From a virus: 48,539 bases of DNA. The stretch's first letter is position 1; each line of letters opens with the position of its first letter. A program made the position numbers and the translations under genes. Below are positions 5,869 through 13,125 of this stretch, one piece after another. Location of the stretch: the IMG/VR virus record IMGVR_UViG_3300035241_000028, positions 1-48,539 of that record. The stretch is one strand, 5' to 3'. The notes below the pieces were generated by a model. The model did not search any database. It saw nothing but the letters and a program-made list of their open reading frames with translations, and was not told the origin of the DNA.

Positions 5869-6883
5869 CAACGGCCTGGCGCTCCTCAACGCCGCCGGGG
5901 CCGCCCGCATGGCCGGACGCGAGCCCACCAAGGAGCAGCTCACCTTCGCCAAGAAATACGCGTGGCCCCACGGCCACGATTTCATCCTCTGGGCCACCAG
6001 GGGGGACAGCGAGAATCATTCGATCTACGCCGCGCTGGCGCTGGCCGACTGGTTGTTCTTCGCGGCTCTCGCCCGGTGGTGGAGGGAGCACGGTTTGTTC
6101 GGCAGCGAGCTGGGCTGCGACAACCGGTACTACAGTTCGGGAGTAGTCGAGGCCATGCTCTTCGCGCGGCTGCAGCTGCTCAAGGCTGGCGCGGCCGCTG
6201 ACGCGGAAGAGATCCGCTTGGCCGTCCGTGCCTACCTGGCATGGCTGGCCCTCGCCGCCATCCCGGTCACCCGGATGCGGGACGAGCTGCACACCGGGGC
6301 GGGAATCATCACGGGAGCCCGTCCAGCACCCAGGCGGGGCAAGGGAGCCAGCCTTCCCGGGCTCTCGGTGGCACCCGCTGGCAACAGGTTCCACGGCCCG
6401 GCCTCGCGGGCTGGCGGCCTCACCACCGACGACGCCGGGAGTGAGCTGCTCCGCGAGGCGATGGACATGCCCGACAGTCACGCCTTGACGCTGGCCGAAG
6501 TCGATCGGCTCCACCTCTGCGTCCTCGGGAGCAAGGAAGCCGCCCGCGAGGTCTCCGCCTGGTTGCTCGGCACCCTGGACGGCTGGCGGTGGACGTTGCG
6601 ACGTACCGACCAGGGCGCCGAGCGCGTCTTTTGGGGTGGGTCTCGCGGCCCGAATCCCAACAAGCCTGCCCGCGCTGTCGGGCAGGTCCTGCCGGACGGC
6701 ACGTACAGGGGCTTGCAGCCCTCCCTTCGCAACGATCCGGGCTGGAGCGCTGGGTGGACTGTCTCCGAGGAGGGAGGCGTCTACGCGGCCTCCTGCGCGG
6801 GCGGGTCGGCATCCCTTCCGAAGCTCGGTGGCGAGGTTCTCTGGACCGTCGAGATCGAAGCCGATAGGGTAGTGTTCTCATGA
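5861..6883 (+). CDS. Large protein of unknown function
   Basis: About 340 residues. The first 140 are helical and aromatic-rich (FILWATRGDSENHSIYAALALADWLFF, then NRYYSSGVVEAMLFARLQLL). A Gly/Ala/Pro-rich linker follows (about 145-200), then a mixed region with repeated Trp and Gly (DGWRWTLRRTD; RVFWGGSRGPNPNKP), ending in beta strands (GGEVLWTVEIEADRVVFS). No signal peptide, transmembrane segment or nuclease motif is convincing. This is by far the largest gene of the rightward cassette and presumably its effector. The start overlaps the previous gene by eight bases. No family assignment is offered. Confidence 0.65.
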   Translation: MADNGLALLNAAGAARMAGREPTKEQLTFAKKYAWPHGHDFILWATRGDSENHSIYAALALADWLFFAALARWWREHGLFGSELGCDNRYYSSGVVEAMLFARLQLLKAGAAADAEEIRLAVRAYLAWLALAAIPVTRMRDELHTGAGIITGARPAPRRGKGASLPGLSVAPAGNRFHGPASRAGGLTTDDAGSELLREAMDMPDSHALTLAEVDRLHLCVLGSKEAAREVSAWLLGTLDGWRWTLRRTDQGAERVFWGGSRGPNPNKPARAVGQVLPDGTYRGLQPSLRNDPGWSAGWTVSEEGGVYAASCAGGSASLPKLGGEVLWTVEIEADRVVFS

Positions 6884-7089
6884 GCGTTCGCGAAAAGATT
6901 GCCGCCGGGGAGTATTGGGGCTTGGCGTGCCGACGCTCCGTCTTCGAGGAAGATCTCCTGCGCGAGCTGAACCTTCTGGAGCACCCCAAGGCTAAAGCGC
7001 TCCTTCATCTCGCGTGGGATCTCGGTCACTCCTCCGGACTGTCCGCTGTGGCGATCATCGCGGGCGAGCTCGCGGAGCTACTACGGTGA
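6880..7089 (+). CDS. Small hypothetical protein
   Basis: Sixty-nine residues, helical (FEEDLLRELNLLEHPKAKALLHLAWDLGH). The start ATGA overlaps the stop of the 340-residue gene. It lacks known motifs and is probably a partner or accessory of that gene. Confidence 0.55.
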   Translation: MSVREKIAAGEYWGLACRRSVFEEDLLRELNLLEHPKAKALLHLAWDLGHSSGLSAVAIIAGELAELLR

Positions 7090-7232
7090 GACGTCTCGGC
7101 TGCCTCGTCGCCGCGCTGATCGCCCTCCTGGTGGCGGCCGTCATCGTCGCCTCCGGGGGCTCGCTGATCCTGGCAGCCCTCGGGGGCGTCCTCGCGGTGG
7201 CCGCCTGCGCCTGCATGCGGTGGGCGGCGTGA
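7086..7232 (+). CDS. Small two-span membrane protein
   Basis: Forty-eight residues from a GTG overlapping the upstream stop (GTGA). Two hydrophobic segments (LGCLVAALIALLVAAVIVA and LILAALGGVLAVAACAC) are separated by a short SGGS turn: a helical hairpin. Holin, toxin-like or membrane-anchor roles all fit. A further GTG at 7229 opens a short frame running into the convergent methyltransferase gene; I do not call it. Confidence 0.5.
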   Translation: MRRLGCLVAALIALLVAAVIVASGGSLILAALGGVLAVAACACMRWAA

Positions 7233-7295
7233 TCGGCTGGGCCGTGATCCCGCCGGACTGGCCGTTCCGGCTGCTCATCTTTGGGACCCGTGAGA

Positions 7296-8132
7296 TCAGC
7301 GGGCCGCGAGCACTTCCATCGCCCGCTCGCCGATCCACCGACCATACGCCGGGGGAATAGCCTGCGAGAGGTACTTCATCGGCATCCAGTCGATCCCCAT
7401 CGCGGCGCGGGCGGCCGCGATCGAGAAGGTCTCGCGGACTTGGTTGGTGATGACGTTGGTCTGCGGGGTGGAGCCGGTCACCGATAGCGCCCTCCTCCCG
7501 CCCCTCGCCAGCTTCTCTTCTGCCCGCCGCCGCAGCTCCCCCGGCGGCGTCATCATCCCGCCGGACATCGCCTTGCCGCCGGCCACGCACAAGACCTTCC
7601 TGCCGGTCCAACCGTCCAGTTTCGTTTCGGCTGTGTGGCCTACGACGCTCAGGCCCCGGGCCGCTCCGTGCTGGCAGGCCGGGCGCAAGGCGATCGACCA
7701 GCTCGTCTCGAAGAGCCTGTGCCGGCGGATCTCCGCGCGCCCGTCCGGCGTTTGCAACCCGAACATGGTCCCGCAGAGCACCACCAGCGAGCCGCCCGGC
7801 GGGGAGACGAGCGGTGCGCCGGGGACATTCTCGATGCACCAGAGGGCGCCCGAGGCCACCAGGCGCTCGCGGACGGCGGCGATCAAGTCCGGGTACGCCT
7901 TGCCGGGGTTGATGTGCCGGAGCGAGCTGTACGCCTGGCAGGGCGGACTGGCGTGGATCAGATCGAACCCCTCGAGCGGGAACTCCAGGGCGTCGGCCTG
8001 GACGAAGGTGCCGCCCCGGTGACACTTCACGGGCTGGATGTCCACCGCCGTCACGTCGAAGCCGGCGAGCTCCAGGCCGAGCGACATGCCGCCGGCCCCA
8101 GCGAAAAGATCCAAGGCTCGCGGCCGGCTCAC
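7296..8132 (-). CDS. DNA (cytosine-5) methyltransferase
   Basis: The product transfers a methyl group from S-adenosylmethionine to C5 of cytosine in a specific DNA site. It has 278 residues from a GTG overlapping the upstream stop. Motif I is ALDLFAGAGGMSLGL (6-20). The catalytic ASPPCQAYSS (61-70) includes the nucleophilic cysteine. ENV is at 101-103, RHRLF near 137-141, and the C-terminal SAM-closing region contains GIDWMPMKYLSQAIPPAY. It is short for the family, so the target-recognition region is compact. No cognate restriction gene is adjacent; two HNH proteins lie just upstream in the operon. Protection of phage DNA from host restriction is the likely role. Confidence 0.92.
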   Translation of the reverse strand: MSRPRALDLFAGAGGMSLGLELAGFDVTAVDIQPVKCHRGGTFVQADALEFPLEGFDLIHASPPCQAYSSLRHINPGKAYPDLIAAVRERLVASGALWCIENVPGAPLVSPPGGSLVVLCGTMFGLQTPDGRAEIRRHRLFETSWSIALRPACQHGAARGLSVVGHTAETKLDGWTGRKVLCVAGGKAMSGGMMTPPGELRRRAEEKLARGGRRALSVTGSTPQTNVITNQVRETFSIAAARAAMGIDWMPMKYLSQAIPPAYGRWIGERAMEVLAAR

Positions 8133-8347
8133 CAGAGCATCCCCGCTTCGGCCAGCGCGGCCCTGTCGGCTCGCGAGAGCCGGCCTTCCAGCGCTGCCTC
8201 TGGCGCCTCGACAAAGTCGCTGTGCTCGGCGCAAAGGTGGCGGATGCACAGCCCGCCGATCGTGTCCCGGAGGAGCAGTCGCTGGCCGGCGCGCCCGCAC
8301 TCCCGCCCGGTTGCCGCGTCCCGGAAGTCGCACAGCTCGCCGTTCAC
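8129..8347 (-). CDS. Small Cys-containing protein, possible zinc ribbon
   Basis: Seventy-two residues from a GTG overlapping the HNH stop. Four cysteines sit in CDFRDAATGREC and LCIRHLCAEH, a spacing compatible with one zinc site. The gene lies between the methyltransferase and an HNH protein, overlapping both by four bases. No family is named. Confidence 0.6.
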   Translation of the reverse strand: MNGELCDFRDAATGRECGRAGQRLLLRDTIGGLCIRHLCAEHSDFVEAPEAALEGRLSRADRAALAEAGMLW

Positions 8348-8886
8348 CAGCCCTCCTCCCGCAACAGAGCGGCCGCCGCTCGCCCCAGGATGGCCCCGAA
8401 GCGCGGAATCGGGAACGTCGGCGGCTGAGGTATGAACCGGCCGCCTGCGTCCCTCTGGCGCCACAGGAGCGTCGCCGCGCCGTGCAGCGCTCCGTGGTAC
8501 TCCGCCAGCACAACGCGGAAGTGGGCCGGGTTGGTGCACCGCAACGCGCCGGCGTGGGCGCACTCGTGGTGGACGTGCTCATCGCCGCGGAGTTGCTGCT
8601 GAGTCTCTCGCCAGACGATGTAACGCGGCAGCCAAGCCCATCCTCCCGAAGTCGCCGCCGGGTGGACCCAGGCGTCTACGGCGCGCCGCCGGCCGCGCCT
8701 GCCCTGCCGGATGGTGACGCGCCGCCAGCCCTCCCGCGGCTCCCGGCTTCGCCCCAGGTAGATCCGCAGCCGCCCCCTCCGATCCTCGGTGACCGTCCCC
8801 GGCCAGTCGCCGGGCAGGTGGACCGCCTTCGTGAACGGCCGGACTGGTCGCCGCTGCGCCGTGCCGTTGCCCGCGAGGGAAATCAT
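8344..8886 (-). CDS. HNH endonuclease-like protein
   Basis: About 180 residues. The C-terminal half carries an HNH fold signature of the homing-endonuclease type: VHHECAHAGALRCTNPAHFRVVLAEYHG (split over residues 105-131), with the HH pair, CxNPxH and final HG that coordinate metal. The N-terminal region is basic (REGWRRVTIRQGRRGRRR) and may contact DNA. It could be a free-standing nicking or homing enzyme, or assist packaging or modification. It overlaps the upstream HNH gene by four bases. Confidence 0.8.
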   Translation of the reverse strand: MISLAGNGTAQRRPVRPFTKAVHLPGDWPGTVTEDRRGRLRIYLGRSREPREGWRRVTIRQGRRGRRRAVDAWVHPAATSGGWAWLPRYIVWRETQQQLRGDEHVHHECAHAGALRCTNPAHFRVVLAEYHGALHGAATLLWRQRDAGGRFIPQPPTFPIPRFGAILGRAAAALLREEGW

Positions 8887-9239
8887 GGCGCCGGCTCCGG
8901 GAACGGAAGGTCAGCGCCGAGGGTCTTTCGGCGGCGCTCGCGGATGCCCTTCCGTCGCTCTGGCGCGTCTATTCGATTGTGACATCTCTGGCAACAAGCC
9001 AGGAGGTTCTCATCCCGGCAGTCCTCCGGCTGGTGGTTGAGGTGGGCGACGGTGAGGACCACCTTGCCGCGGGCGAAGAGGGCCGGCCGTTGATCCTTCT
9101 CCATGCACCGCTGGCCGGGGTGCAGCCCGCACTGCCCGGTACATTCGCAGCGTCCTCCTGCGCGCTCGAACCGAATGCGCTTCGAGATCGCCTTCCAGTC
9201 CGGCGGGTAACGATCGCGGTTCTCGGGGCGAATCGGCAT
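8883..9239 (-). CDS. HNH endonuclease-like protein
   Basis: One hundred and eighteen residues from the ATG at 9239, which shares its A with the upstream stop. It contains cysteine knuckles (CECTGQC) and the HNH core LTVAHLNHQPEDCRDENLLACCQRCHNRID (63-91), close to the phage HNH pattern H-LNH...NL...C..CHN. A very basic tail follows. It differs from the neighbouring HNH gene, so the pair is not a simple duplication. Likely a DNA nuclease; its target is unknown. Confidence 0.8.
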   Translation of the reverse strand: MPIRPENRDRYPPDWKAISKRIRFERAGGRCECTGQCGLHPGQRCMEKDQRPALFARGKVVLTVAHLNHQPEDCRDENLLACCQRCHNRIDAPERRKGIRERRRKTLGADLPFPEPAP

Positions 9240-9553
9240 CAGCACCACCTCATGTCTTTCGCACGCCCGCTGCCTCCGCAGCTGGTGCAAGCGTACGTCT
9301 CGTTGGGATCGATCCATCCGTAGTCGTACCCCAGATCTTCGCCGCTTATCCACCCTTCGCCGCCGCAGACCAGGCAGTCCTCGTCCGGCTCCTGCTCTTC
9401 CTCATAGTCCCGGACCACCTCGGCCGCCCACGCCTGCTCTTCGTCGGTCATTCCGTAGAGTCGCGGCCACGGCTCGACGAAAGGCGCCCGCTCGCCACCC
9501 CGCGGCCACGCTGCCCAACCGCTCTGGGCGCGGGTTAGGCCGGGCGTGTTCAC
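9239..9553 (-). CDS. DnaJ-type zinc-ribbon protein
   Basis: About 104 residues. The C-terminal half contains CLVCGGEGW and, 30 residues on, CTSCGGSGRAKDM: two CxxCxGxG knuckles like those of DnaJ, here probably forming one zinc site. The N-terminus is acidic and helical (DEEQAWAAEVVRDYEEEQE). A similar knuckle pair is inserted in the large terminase of this phage. Function unknown. Confidence 0.65.
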   Translation of the reverse strand: MNTPGLTRAQSGWAAWPRGGERAPFVEPWPRLYGMTDEEQAWAAEVVRDYEEEQEPDEDCLVCGGEGWISGEDLGYDYGWIDPNETYACTSCGGSGRAKDMRWC

Positions 9554-9822
9554 GCGAGAGGCTCCGGGAATCGCTTCTGAAGCTCGGCGAGGGCATAGCT
9601 CAGCTCGCCGTCCGGATCGGCGTCGATCGGCTCTTCATGAGGATGGAGGCTATTCCAGCTCTCCGCGTCCAGGAAGATCTGGCTGATTTCCCGGCGAATT
9701 TCCTTCGCCCGTTCGAGCATGAGGGCCTTCGTCAGCATGTGAGCTTCCATCGCTTCCTCCTGCCGCTCCCGCGGCTTGTCATCGTCTCCGAGCACGCGCC
9801 CGGACCGCTTCTCCGCCATCAT
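9550..9822 (-). CDS. Hypothetical protein
   Basis: Ninety residues, charged and helical (MLERAKEIRREISQIFLDAE; ELSYALAELQKRF). No motif is recognised. It overlaps both neighbours by a few bases. Confidence 0.6.
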   Translation of the reverse strand: MMAEKRSGRVLGDDDKPRERQEEAMEAHMLTKALMLERAKEIRREISQIFLDAESWNSLHPHEEPIDADPDGELSYALAELQKRFPEPLA

Positions 9823-10340
9823 TACCGCAACCTTCGCTCACCCTCAATCGCTGCGTTTTGTAGGAGCATCCGTCGCTCCTGCCTGTCTAAGTGGGGCCAC
9901 AGTTCGATCTCCGACTCGGTCAGCGGGTAGCCGACCGGCGGGGTATCGCCGGGACGCCCGCTGATCTTGCCGTTCCGCGGCTCCACCAGCCCCTGATACC
10001 GGCAGGCTGCCGAGTGCTCGACCGCCGCCGCGGCCCTCTCCGGCCCCATGGCCGCCATCTGCCGATAGAGCGCGGCGAGAGCCACGGGGCCGTACCTTTC
10101 CTTGCGTTCGGACTTGTACGCCAGCCATTGTCCGAGGGCTTCCAGGAGTTCCAGGGGCGGCTCGGGCGCCGGGGCGTCGTCACCAGGAAAGAGTACCCCG
10201 ATCTTGTCGAGCTCCCGGAGATCGCGCTCGGCTGTCCGGACGATCGCCGCCGCGGTGTCCGACGATCGGAGGACGTGCTTCGCCGCGGCCAGCAGGGCGA
10301 GGGCGTGCGCGAGGGCCAGGCGCTGGGGGTCCGGCTTCAT
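9822..10340 (-). CDS. Hypothetical helical protein
   Basis: One hundred and seventy-two residues from the ATG at 10340 (ATGA overlap with the upstream stop). The N-terminal third is an Ala/Leu-rich helical segment (LALAHALALLAAAKHVLRSS). The C-terminal part has a basic, possibly DNA-binding region (VEPRNGKISGRPGDTPPVGYPLTESEIELWPHL). No catalytic residues are visible and no family is recognised. Confidence 0.6.
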   Translation of the reverse strand: MKPDPQRLALAHALALLAAAKHVLRSSDTAAAIVRTAERDLRELDKIGVLFPGDDAPAPEPPLELLEALGQWLAYKSERKERYGPVALAALYRQMAAMGPERAAAAVEHSAACRYQGLVEPRNGKISGRPGDTPPVGYPLTESEIELWPHLDRQERRMLLQNAAIEGERRLR

Positions 10341-10576
10341 GCAGCCGCCTCTGCCGTTGCAACAGCCTTCTCCTCCCACTCCTCCAAGATCTTGCAAACG
10401 GCGTCGATCATCTTGAGGTCGTCCGCCACCATTTCCTTTCCGAGGTGGGCCGAGAAGCGCAGCTCGCCGCCTCCCTTCAGCTTGACGCGCCGAGTGTGCG
10501 CGGCGTGGTAGCGGTGCTCGTCGATTTCGTTGTACGCCTCGTCAATGGCGGTGTGCAGTTGGGCGCGGCTCAGCAT
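10337..10576 (-). CDS. Hypothetical protein
   Basis: Seventy-nine residues from ATG 10576, with AAAAGGAG ideally placed upstream. It has a helical N-terminus, a short beta patch (RRVKLKGGGELRFSAHLG) and a helical, Ala-rich end. Function unknown. It is the first gene after the long non-coding structured stretch, so its message would carry that structure as a leader unless processed. Confidence 0.6.
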   Translation of the reverse strand: MLSRAQLHTAIDEAYNEIDEHRYHAAHTRRVKLKGGGELRFSAHLGKEMVADDLKMIDAVCKILEEWEEKAVATAEAAA

Positions 10577-11244
10577 CTCGCTCTCCTTTTCTGTTTCGCT
10601 TCGCGACCAGGAACCCACACCCCACCGCCACCCCTGTTTCCTGGACCTCCTCTCCCCCTCCCCTCGTCTTCTTCACCCAGAGGCTGAGCGGAGGGAGGGA
10701 GCGAGGAGTAGATCTTCCCCCTACCCCCGCGAAGGGATAGGGAGCAGATCTACGGCGAAGGCGTCGCCTCGGTCGGTCGCTTCGTCGGGTCCCACGTACG
10801 AGCTGAGACCAGAGCATGTCTATCGGGGCTCGTCCCCTCACCGGCAGGCCCACGCCCTTGGGTTTCCCCTCACTCCAGGCCCGCCCCCGCCGCCGGCCGC
10901 ATGGTCTTACGGGGGGCACGCCAAGCCGCTTTCTTTGAGGCTGTGCGGCCCCTACACGGGACCGGATGTCCTCGTGCGGGGGCGCCAAGCGGCTCGGCAA
11001 GGAGGCGCTGCCCCGTTGATGTAGACGAGGGCCGTCCGTGTTGGGGCTTGCGATGGGAAGAGGCTGTGGTATGCTCTTGGCATCGACTTACCTCAGGCCC
11101 CGGCCGGAGTCGCCCTCGTAAGTGGCTCCCCGGGGCCGTCCTCTTTCTGCCTTGCGTTCTCGCTGGCGGCCCGATTTGGCCGGGTTCCATCCAACTCGCA
11201 GAAAGAGGACAACTCCGAAACTCTACGCCCCGCCCCGCCACCCG
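10577..11244 (-). ncRNA. Candidate large structured RNA (gene-free, hairpin-rich region)
   Basis: These 668 bases hold no convincing gene; open frames here are low-complexity and lack ribosome sites. Many stems are visible: 10608-10614 with 10638-10644; 10708-10715 with 10746-10753 (8 bp, continued inward); 10798-10803 with 10828-10833 enclosing 10806-10809/10818-10821; 10924-10931 with 10987-10994 (8 bp) enclosing 10955-10962/10968-10976; 11051-11062 with 11074-11085 (two 5-bp blocks); 11086-11091 with 11118-11123; 11138-11150 with 11198-11210 (13 bp, perfect) enclosing 11167-11171/11178-11182. In the 10708 hairpin two mismatches become G-U pairs only if the minus strand is transcribed, favouring that strand, the same as the operon. 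No known RNA class was recognised. Exact ends are unknown. Confidence 0.5.
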
Positions 11245-11433
11245 TCAAGGCCGCGGGACTCGCGAGATCTCGCGAAATTCCCTGCCGCGCATAACCTCGC
11301 GCAGGCAGGGCGCACAGAACGCGCCCGCAACGGCCCGCCGGCCGCGGATCAGCGCCCCCTCGCACCCGGGGCAGGCGCGGCGGCGGGGGATGGCTCGCTC
11401 GCGGCTCAGCCCAAGCCAACGAATCCTAGGCAT
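11245..11433 (-). CDS. Small zinc-ribbon protein
   Basis: Sixty-two residues, basic, with CPGCEGALIRG and FCAPCLREVMRG: two CxxC knuckles about 19 residues apart, a classic treble-clef or ribbon zinc site. It probably binds nucleic acid or a partner protein. Its first 28 bases overlap the end of the upstream coiled-coil gene. Confidence 0.65.
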   Translation of the reverse strand: MPRIRWLGLSRERAIPRRRACPGCEGALIRGRRAVAGAFCAPCLREVMRGREFREISRVPRP

Positions 11434-11678
11434 ATGCGTCGCTCGACATCGGCGAGGTGGTTTTCGACGCCTTCGACGCGCTTCTCCAGGCCCTCCGGGT
11501 CATCGCGCCACAGGCCGAGCCCCAGCAGGCGGTGGAGGTCGTCCATGCGGCCCTCCAGCGACGCGACGGCCCTGTTGAGGGCGAGGTTCTGTTCTTGAGA
11601 AAGCCGGCCGGCTTCGGTGAGGCTGGCCTCAAGGCTGTCCAGTCGGTCACAAACGATCGTTCGCCAGTCATCGGCCAT
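11406..11678 (-). CDS. Coiled-coil hypothetical protein
   Basis: Ninety residues from ATG 11678, preceded by GAAAGGAA. Mostly a long amphipathic helix (RLDSLEASLTEAGRLSQEQN; RVEGVENHLADVERRI). An intrinsic terminator lies only 20 bases upstream of its start, so it depends on read-through or an unseen promoter. Function unknown. Confidence 0.6.
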   Translation of the reverse strand: MADDWRTIVCDRLDSLEASLTEAGRLSQEQNLALNRAVASLEGRMDDLHRLLGLGLWRDDPEGLEKRVEGVENHLADVERRICLGFVGLG

Positions 11679-11697
11679 CGGGATGTTCCTTTCCGGT

Positions 11698-11734
11698 AAA
11701 AGCCGGGGGCCGGGCGTCTGAAGCCGGCCCCCGG
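11698..11734 (-). terminator. Intrinsic terminator or attenuator inside the leftward operon
   Basis: An 11-bp perfect stem, CCGGGGGCCGG with CCGGCCCCCGG (11734-11724 and 11713-11703), has a 10-base loop and is followed on the minus strand by GCTTTTA. It sits between 11767-12144 and 11406-11678. The short T run suggests partial termination, which would lower expression of the genes to the left. Confidence 0.7.
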
Positions 11735-11766
11735 GGAGGCCCAACGCCGGCACCACGCCGGGCTGG

Positions 11767-12144
11767 TCAACCTTCGCTATCGGTCCACGCGTCCAGGACG
11801 CTCATGATGGAACCCTTAACCAAGACGCCCTCGGTGGGCGAAAGCCTACGCGTCAGGTAGAGAGCAACCTCACCTTCCGGACGCAGCGCGACCGAAGCCG
11901 CCGGCAAATCCTCGCGCCGCGGCCGTGGCCGCAGATCCCTGTTGATGATCGCCGCGGCCTCATTCAGCGCTTTGACAGCATCCCGCAAGCCGGAAATTTC
12001 GTCCAAGTGAAGCCCGAGGCGGATAAGCTGCCGATCTCGGTCTTCCGTTCCGATGATCTGGATGAACTCCAGCAAATCCTCGGCAACTCCCAGGCTCTCA
12101 GAGGTAGGGAAGCGACCAGCGATGACGTTTTCTATGTCGCTCAA
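11767..12144 (-). CDS. Hypothetical protein
   Basis: About 125 residues. Acidic, helical N-terminal half (LLEFIQIIGTEDRDRQLIRLGLHLDEI), then a more beta-rich C-terminus (PEGEVALYLTRRLSPTEGVLVKG). No domain is recognised. It is followed directly by the terminator at 11698-11734. Confidence 0.6.
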   Translation of the reverse strand: MSDIENVIAGRFPTSESLGVAEDLLEFIQIIGTEDRDRQLIRLGLHLDEISGLRDAVKALNEAAAIINRDLRPRPRREDLPAASVALRPEGEVALYLTRRLSPTEGVLVKGSIMSVLDAWTDSEG

Positions 12145-12332
12145 AAATCGATCTCCTCTCTGCCCGGCACCCGGGCGGGCGTGACGCCCACGACGGCGCC
12201 GGACTTGCGGTTCAGGTAGACGCGGCTGCCGTCCTCGCGCTCGACGACTTCCAGCACGCGGGCGAGCATCCGCTTCCGGCTCAGCTCCAGGTCCTCGGCC
12301 GCGACCTTCCGGCGGATTCCGAGGGGGGTCAT
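12141..12332 (-). CDS. Small hypothetical protein
   Basis: Sixty-three residues, basic N-terminus (GIRRKVAAEDLELSRKRMLA), then probable beta strands (EREDGSRVYLNRKSGAVVGVT). It overlaps both neighbours by four bases. Function unknown. Confidence 0.55.
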   Translation of the reverse strand: MTPLGIRRKVAAEDLELSRKRMLARVLEVVEREDGSRVYLNRKSGAVVGVTPARVPGREEIDF

Positions 12333-12645
12333 GATGGCGACTTCCCGTCGAGGATGGCTATCGCCTTTCCAACAAAGCTGTTGAGTTCAGCCCACCGAAA
12401 CTCGCTGGTAGTGTGCAGGAGAAGACTACGGGCCGCGGACAGCAGCTCGCGCAGCTCGCGCCAGGCCGTCCAGCGGCGGACGACCTCCTCGGCCTCTTGC
12501 GGTGATAGCGGCCTACTTCTGGTGGGAATGAACGGGGCAGGAACCCGCACGACGCACTCGTCGGGCCCCGAGCCAGTTCGACGACCGATACGGCCCACGG
12601 CGACGCGTCAATGTCGAGCTTGGCAATGAATTCAGATCGTTTCAA
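12329..12645 (-). CDS. Hypothetical protein with apparent frameshift
   Basis: Two frames appear to encode one protein. From a TTG at 12645 (GAGGAGAG upstream) the product begins LKRSEFIAKLDIDASPWAVS and reads sensibly to VVELARG. It then turns into unlikely Pro/Ser/Arg-rich sequence. A second frame takes over as PDECVVRVPAPFIPTRSRP and ends normally at 12329. Adding one base in the GGGGCCC run at 12563-12569 would join them into about 105 residues. An assembly or sequencing slip, a real mutation, or programmed slippage are all possible. Otherwise the downstream frame would start within 12329-12598. No family is recognised. Confidence 0.5.
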
Positions 12646-12655
12646 TCGTCTCTCC

Positions 12656-12943
12656 TCAGGCGGACTTGCGCCGCCGGTTCGTTTCAGCTTGGGACTCCTC
12701 GATCCGCCTGTCGATCTGAACCTGCTCGCTCAAGAGGGCGGCCGCGCATTCGACGACCTTGCGGTGCTGGCCGGACCAGTGCGCGAGCTCGCCGTTGCGC
12801 CAGCGGCAGACCACTCGCCAGCGGGAGCGCTTTGCGTGCAGCTCCTTGACCGACAGGACGTATCCGGCCCCCTCGGTCGCGAGACGGAACTGCCAGCGGA
12901 CGTAGGCGCCGGGGCCGGCGATCCAGGTGTGGGGCAGGGTCAT
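12656..12943 (-). CDS. Hypothetical protein
   Basis: Ninety-five residues from ATG 12943, overlapping the upstream stop (ATGA). The N-terminal half is rich in aromatic and beta-forming residues (AYVRWQFRLATEG, RWRVVCRWRNGELAHW); the C-terminus is a basic helix (IEESQAETNRRRKSA). No known motif. Confidence 0.6.
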   Translation of the reverse strand: MTLPHTWIAGPGAYVRWQFRLATEGAGYVLSVKELHAKRSRWRVVCRWRNGELAHWSGQHRKVVECAAALLSEQVQIDRRIEESQAETNRRRKSA

Positions 12944-13125
12944 TCTCCACCTCGCGGCGGCACCCTCAGCCAACCCCAGCGCGCGGCGTCCAGGAGGGCT
13001 CCCAGCGCGCCGAGGAAGCACGCGGGCAGGGCAGACAGGGCCCACAGGCCGTAGAAGCCCAGCGCGAGGCTCAGGGGCCAGGAGAGGGCTGCGGCCGCGA
13101 GGAAGCACCAGGGCGGGCGATTCAT
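12940..13125 (-). CDS. Small membrane protein
   Basis: Sixty-one residues. Two hydrophobic stretches (CFLAAAALSWPLSLALGFYGL and WALSALPACFLGALGALL) make this a probable two-span inner-membrane protein ending in a basic tail. The size would suit a holin, but it lies in the recombination operon, not near the endolysin. The ATG overlaps the upstream stop. Confidence 0.55.
   Translation of the reverse strand: MNRPPWCFLAAAALSWPLSLALGFYGLWALSALPACFLGALGALLDAARWGWLRVPPRGGE

Noticed and set aside
7229-7360. Sixth small gene of the rightward cassette starting at GTG 7229
   Set aside because: It runs into the convergent methyltransferase gene and lacks a ribosome site or protein-like composition after about 25 codons.
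10800-10900. Group II intron domain V-like stretch (GTGAGGGGAAACC, CTCGTACG)
   Set aside because: The two parts do not form the required domain V hairpin and there is no reverse transcriptase or interrupted gene.
11048-11075. Plus-strand promoter (TTGCGA, 16 bases, TATGCT with TG)
   Set aside because: It falls within a strong hairpin, and the best strand evidence in this region favours minus-strand transcription; kept only as an alternative.
10870-11241. Possible gene in the structured region
   Set aside because: Low-complexity Arg/Pro/Gly product, no ribosome site, and it lies across strong inverted repeats.
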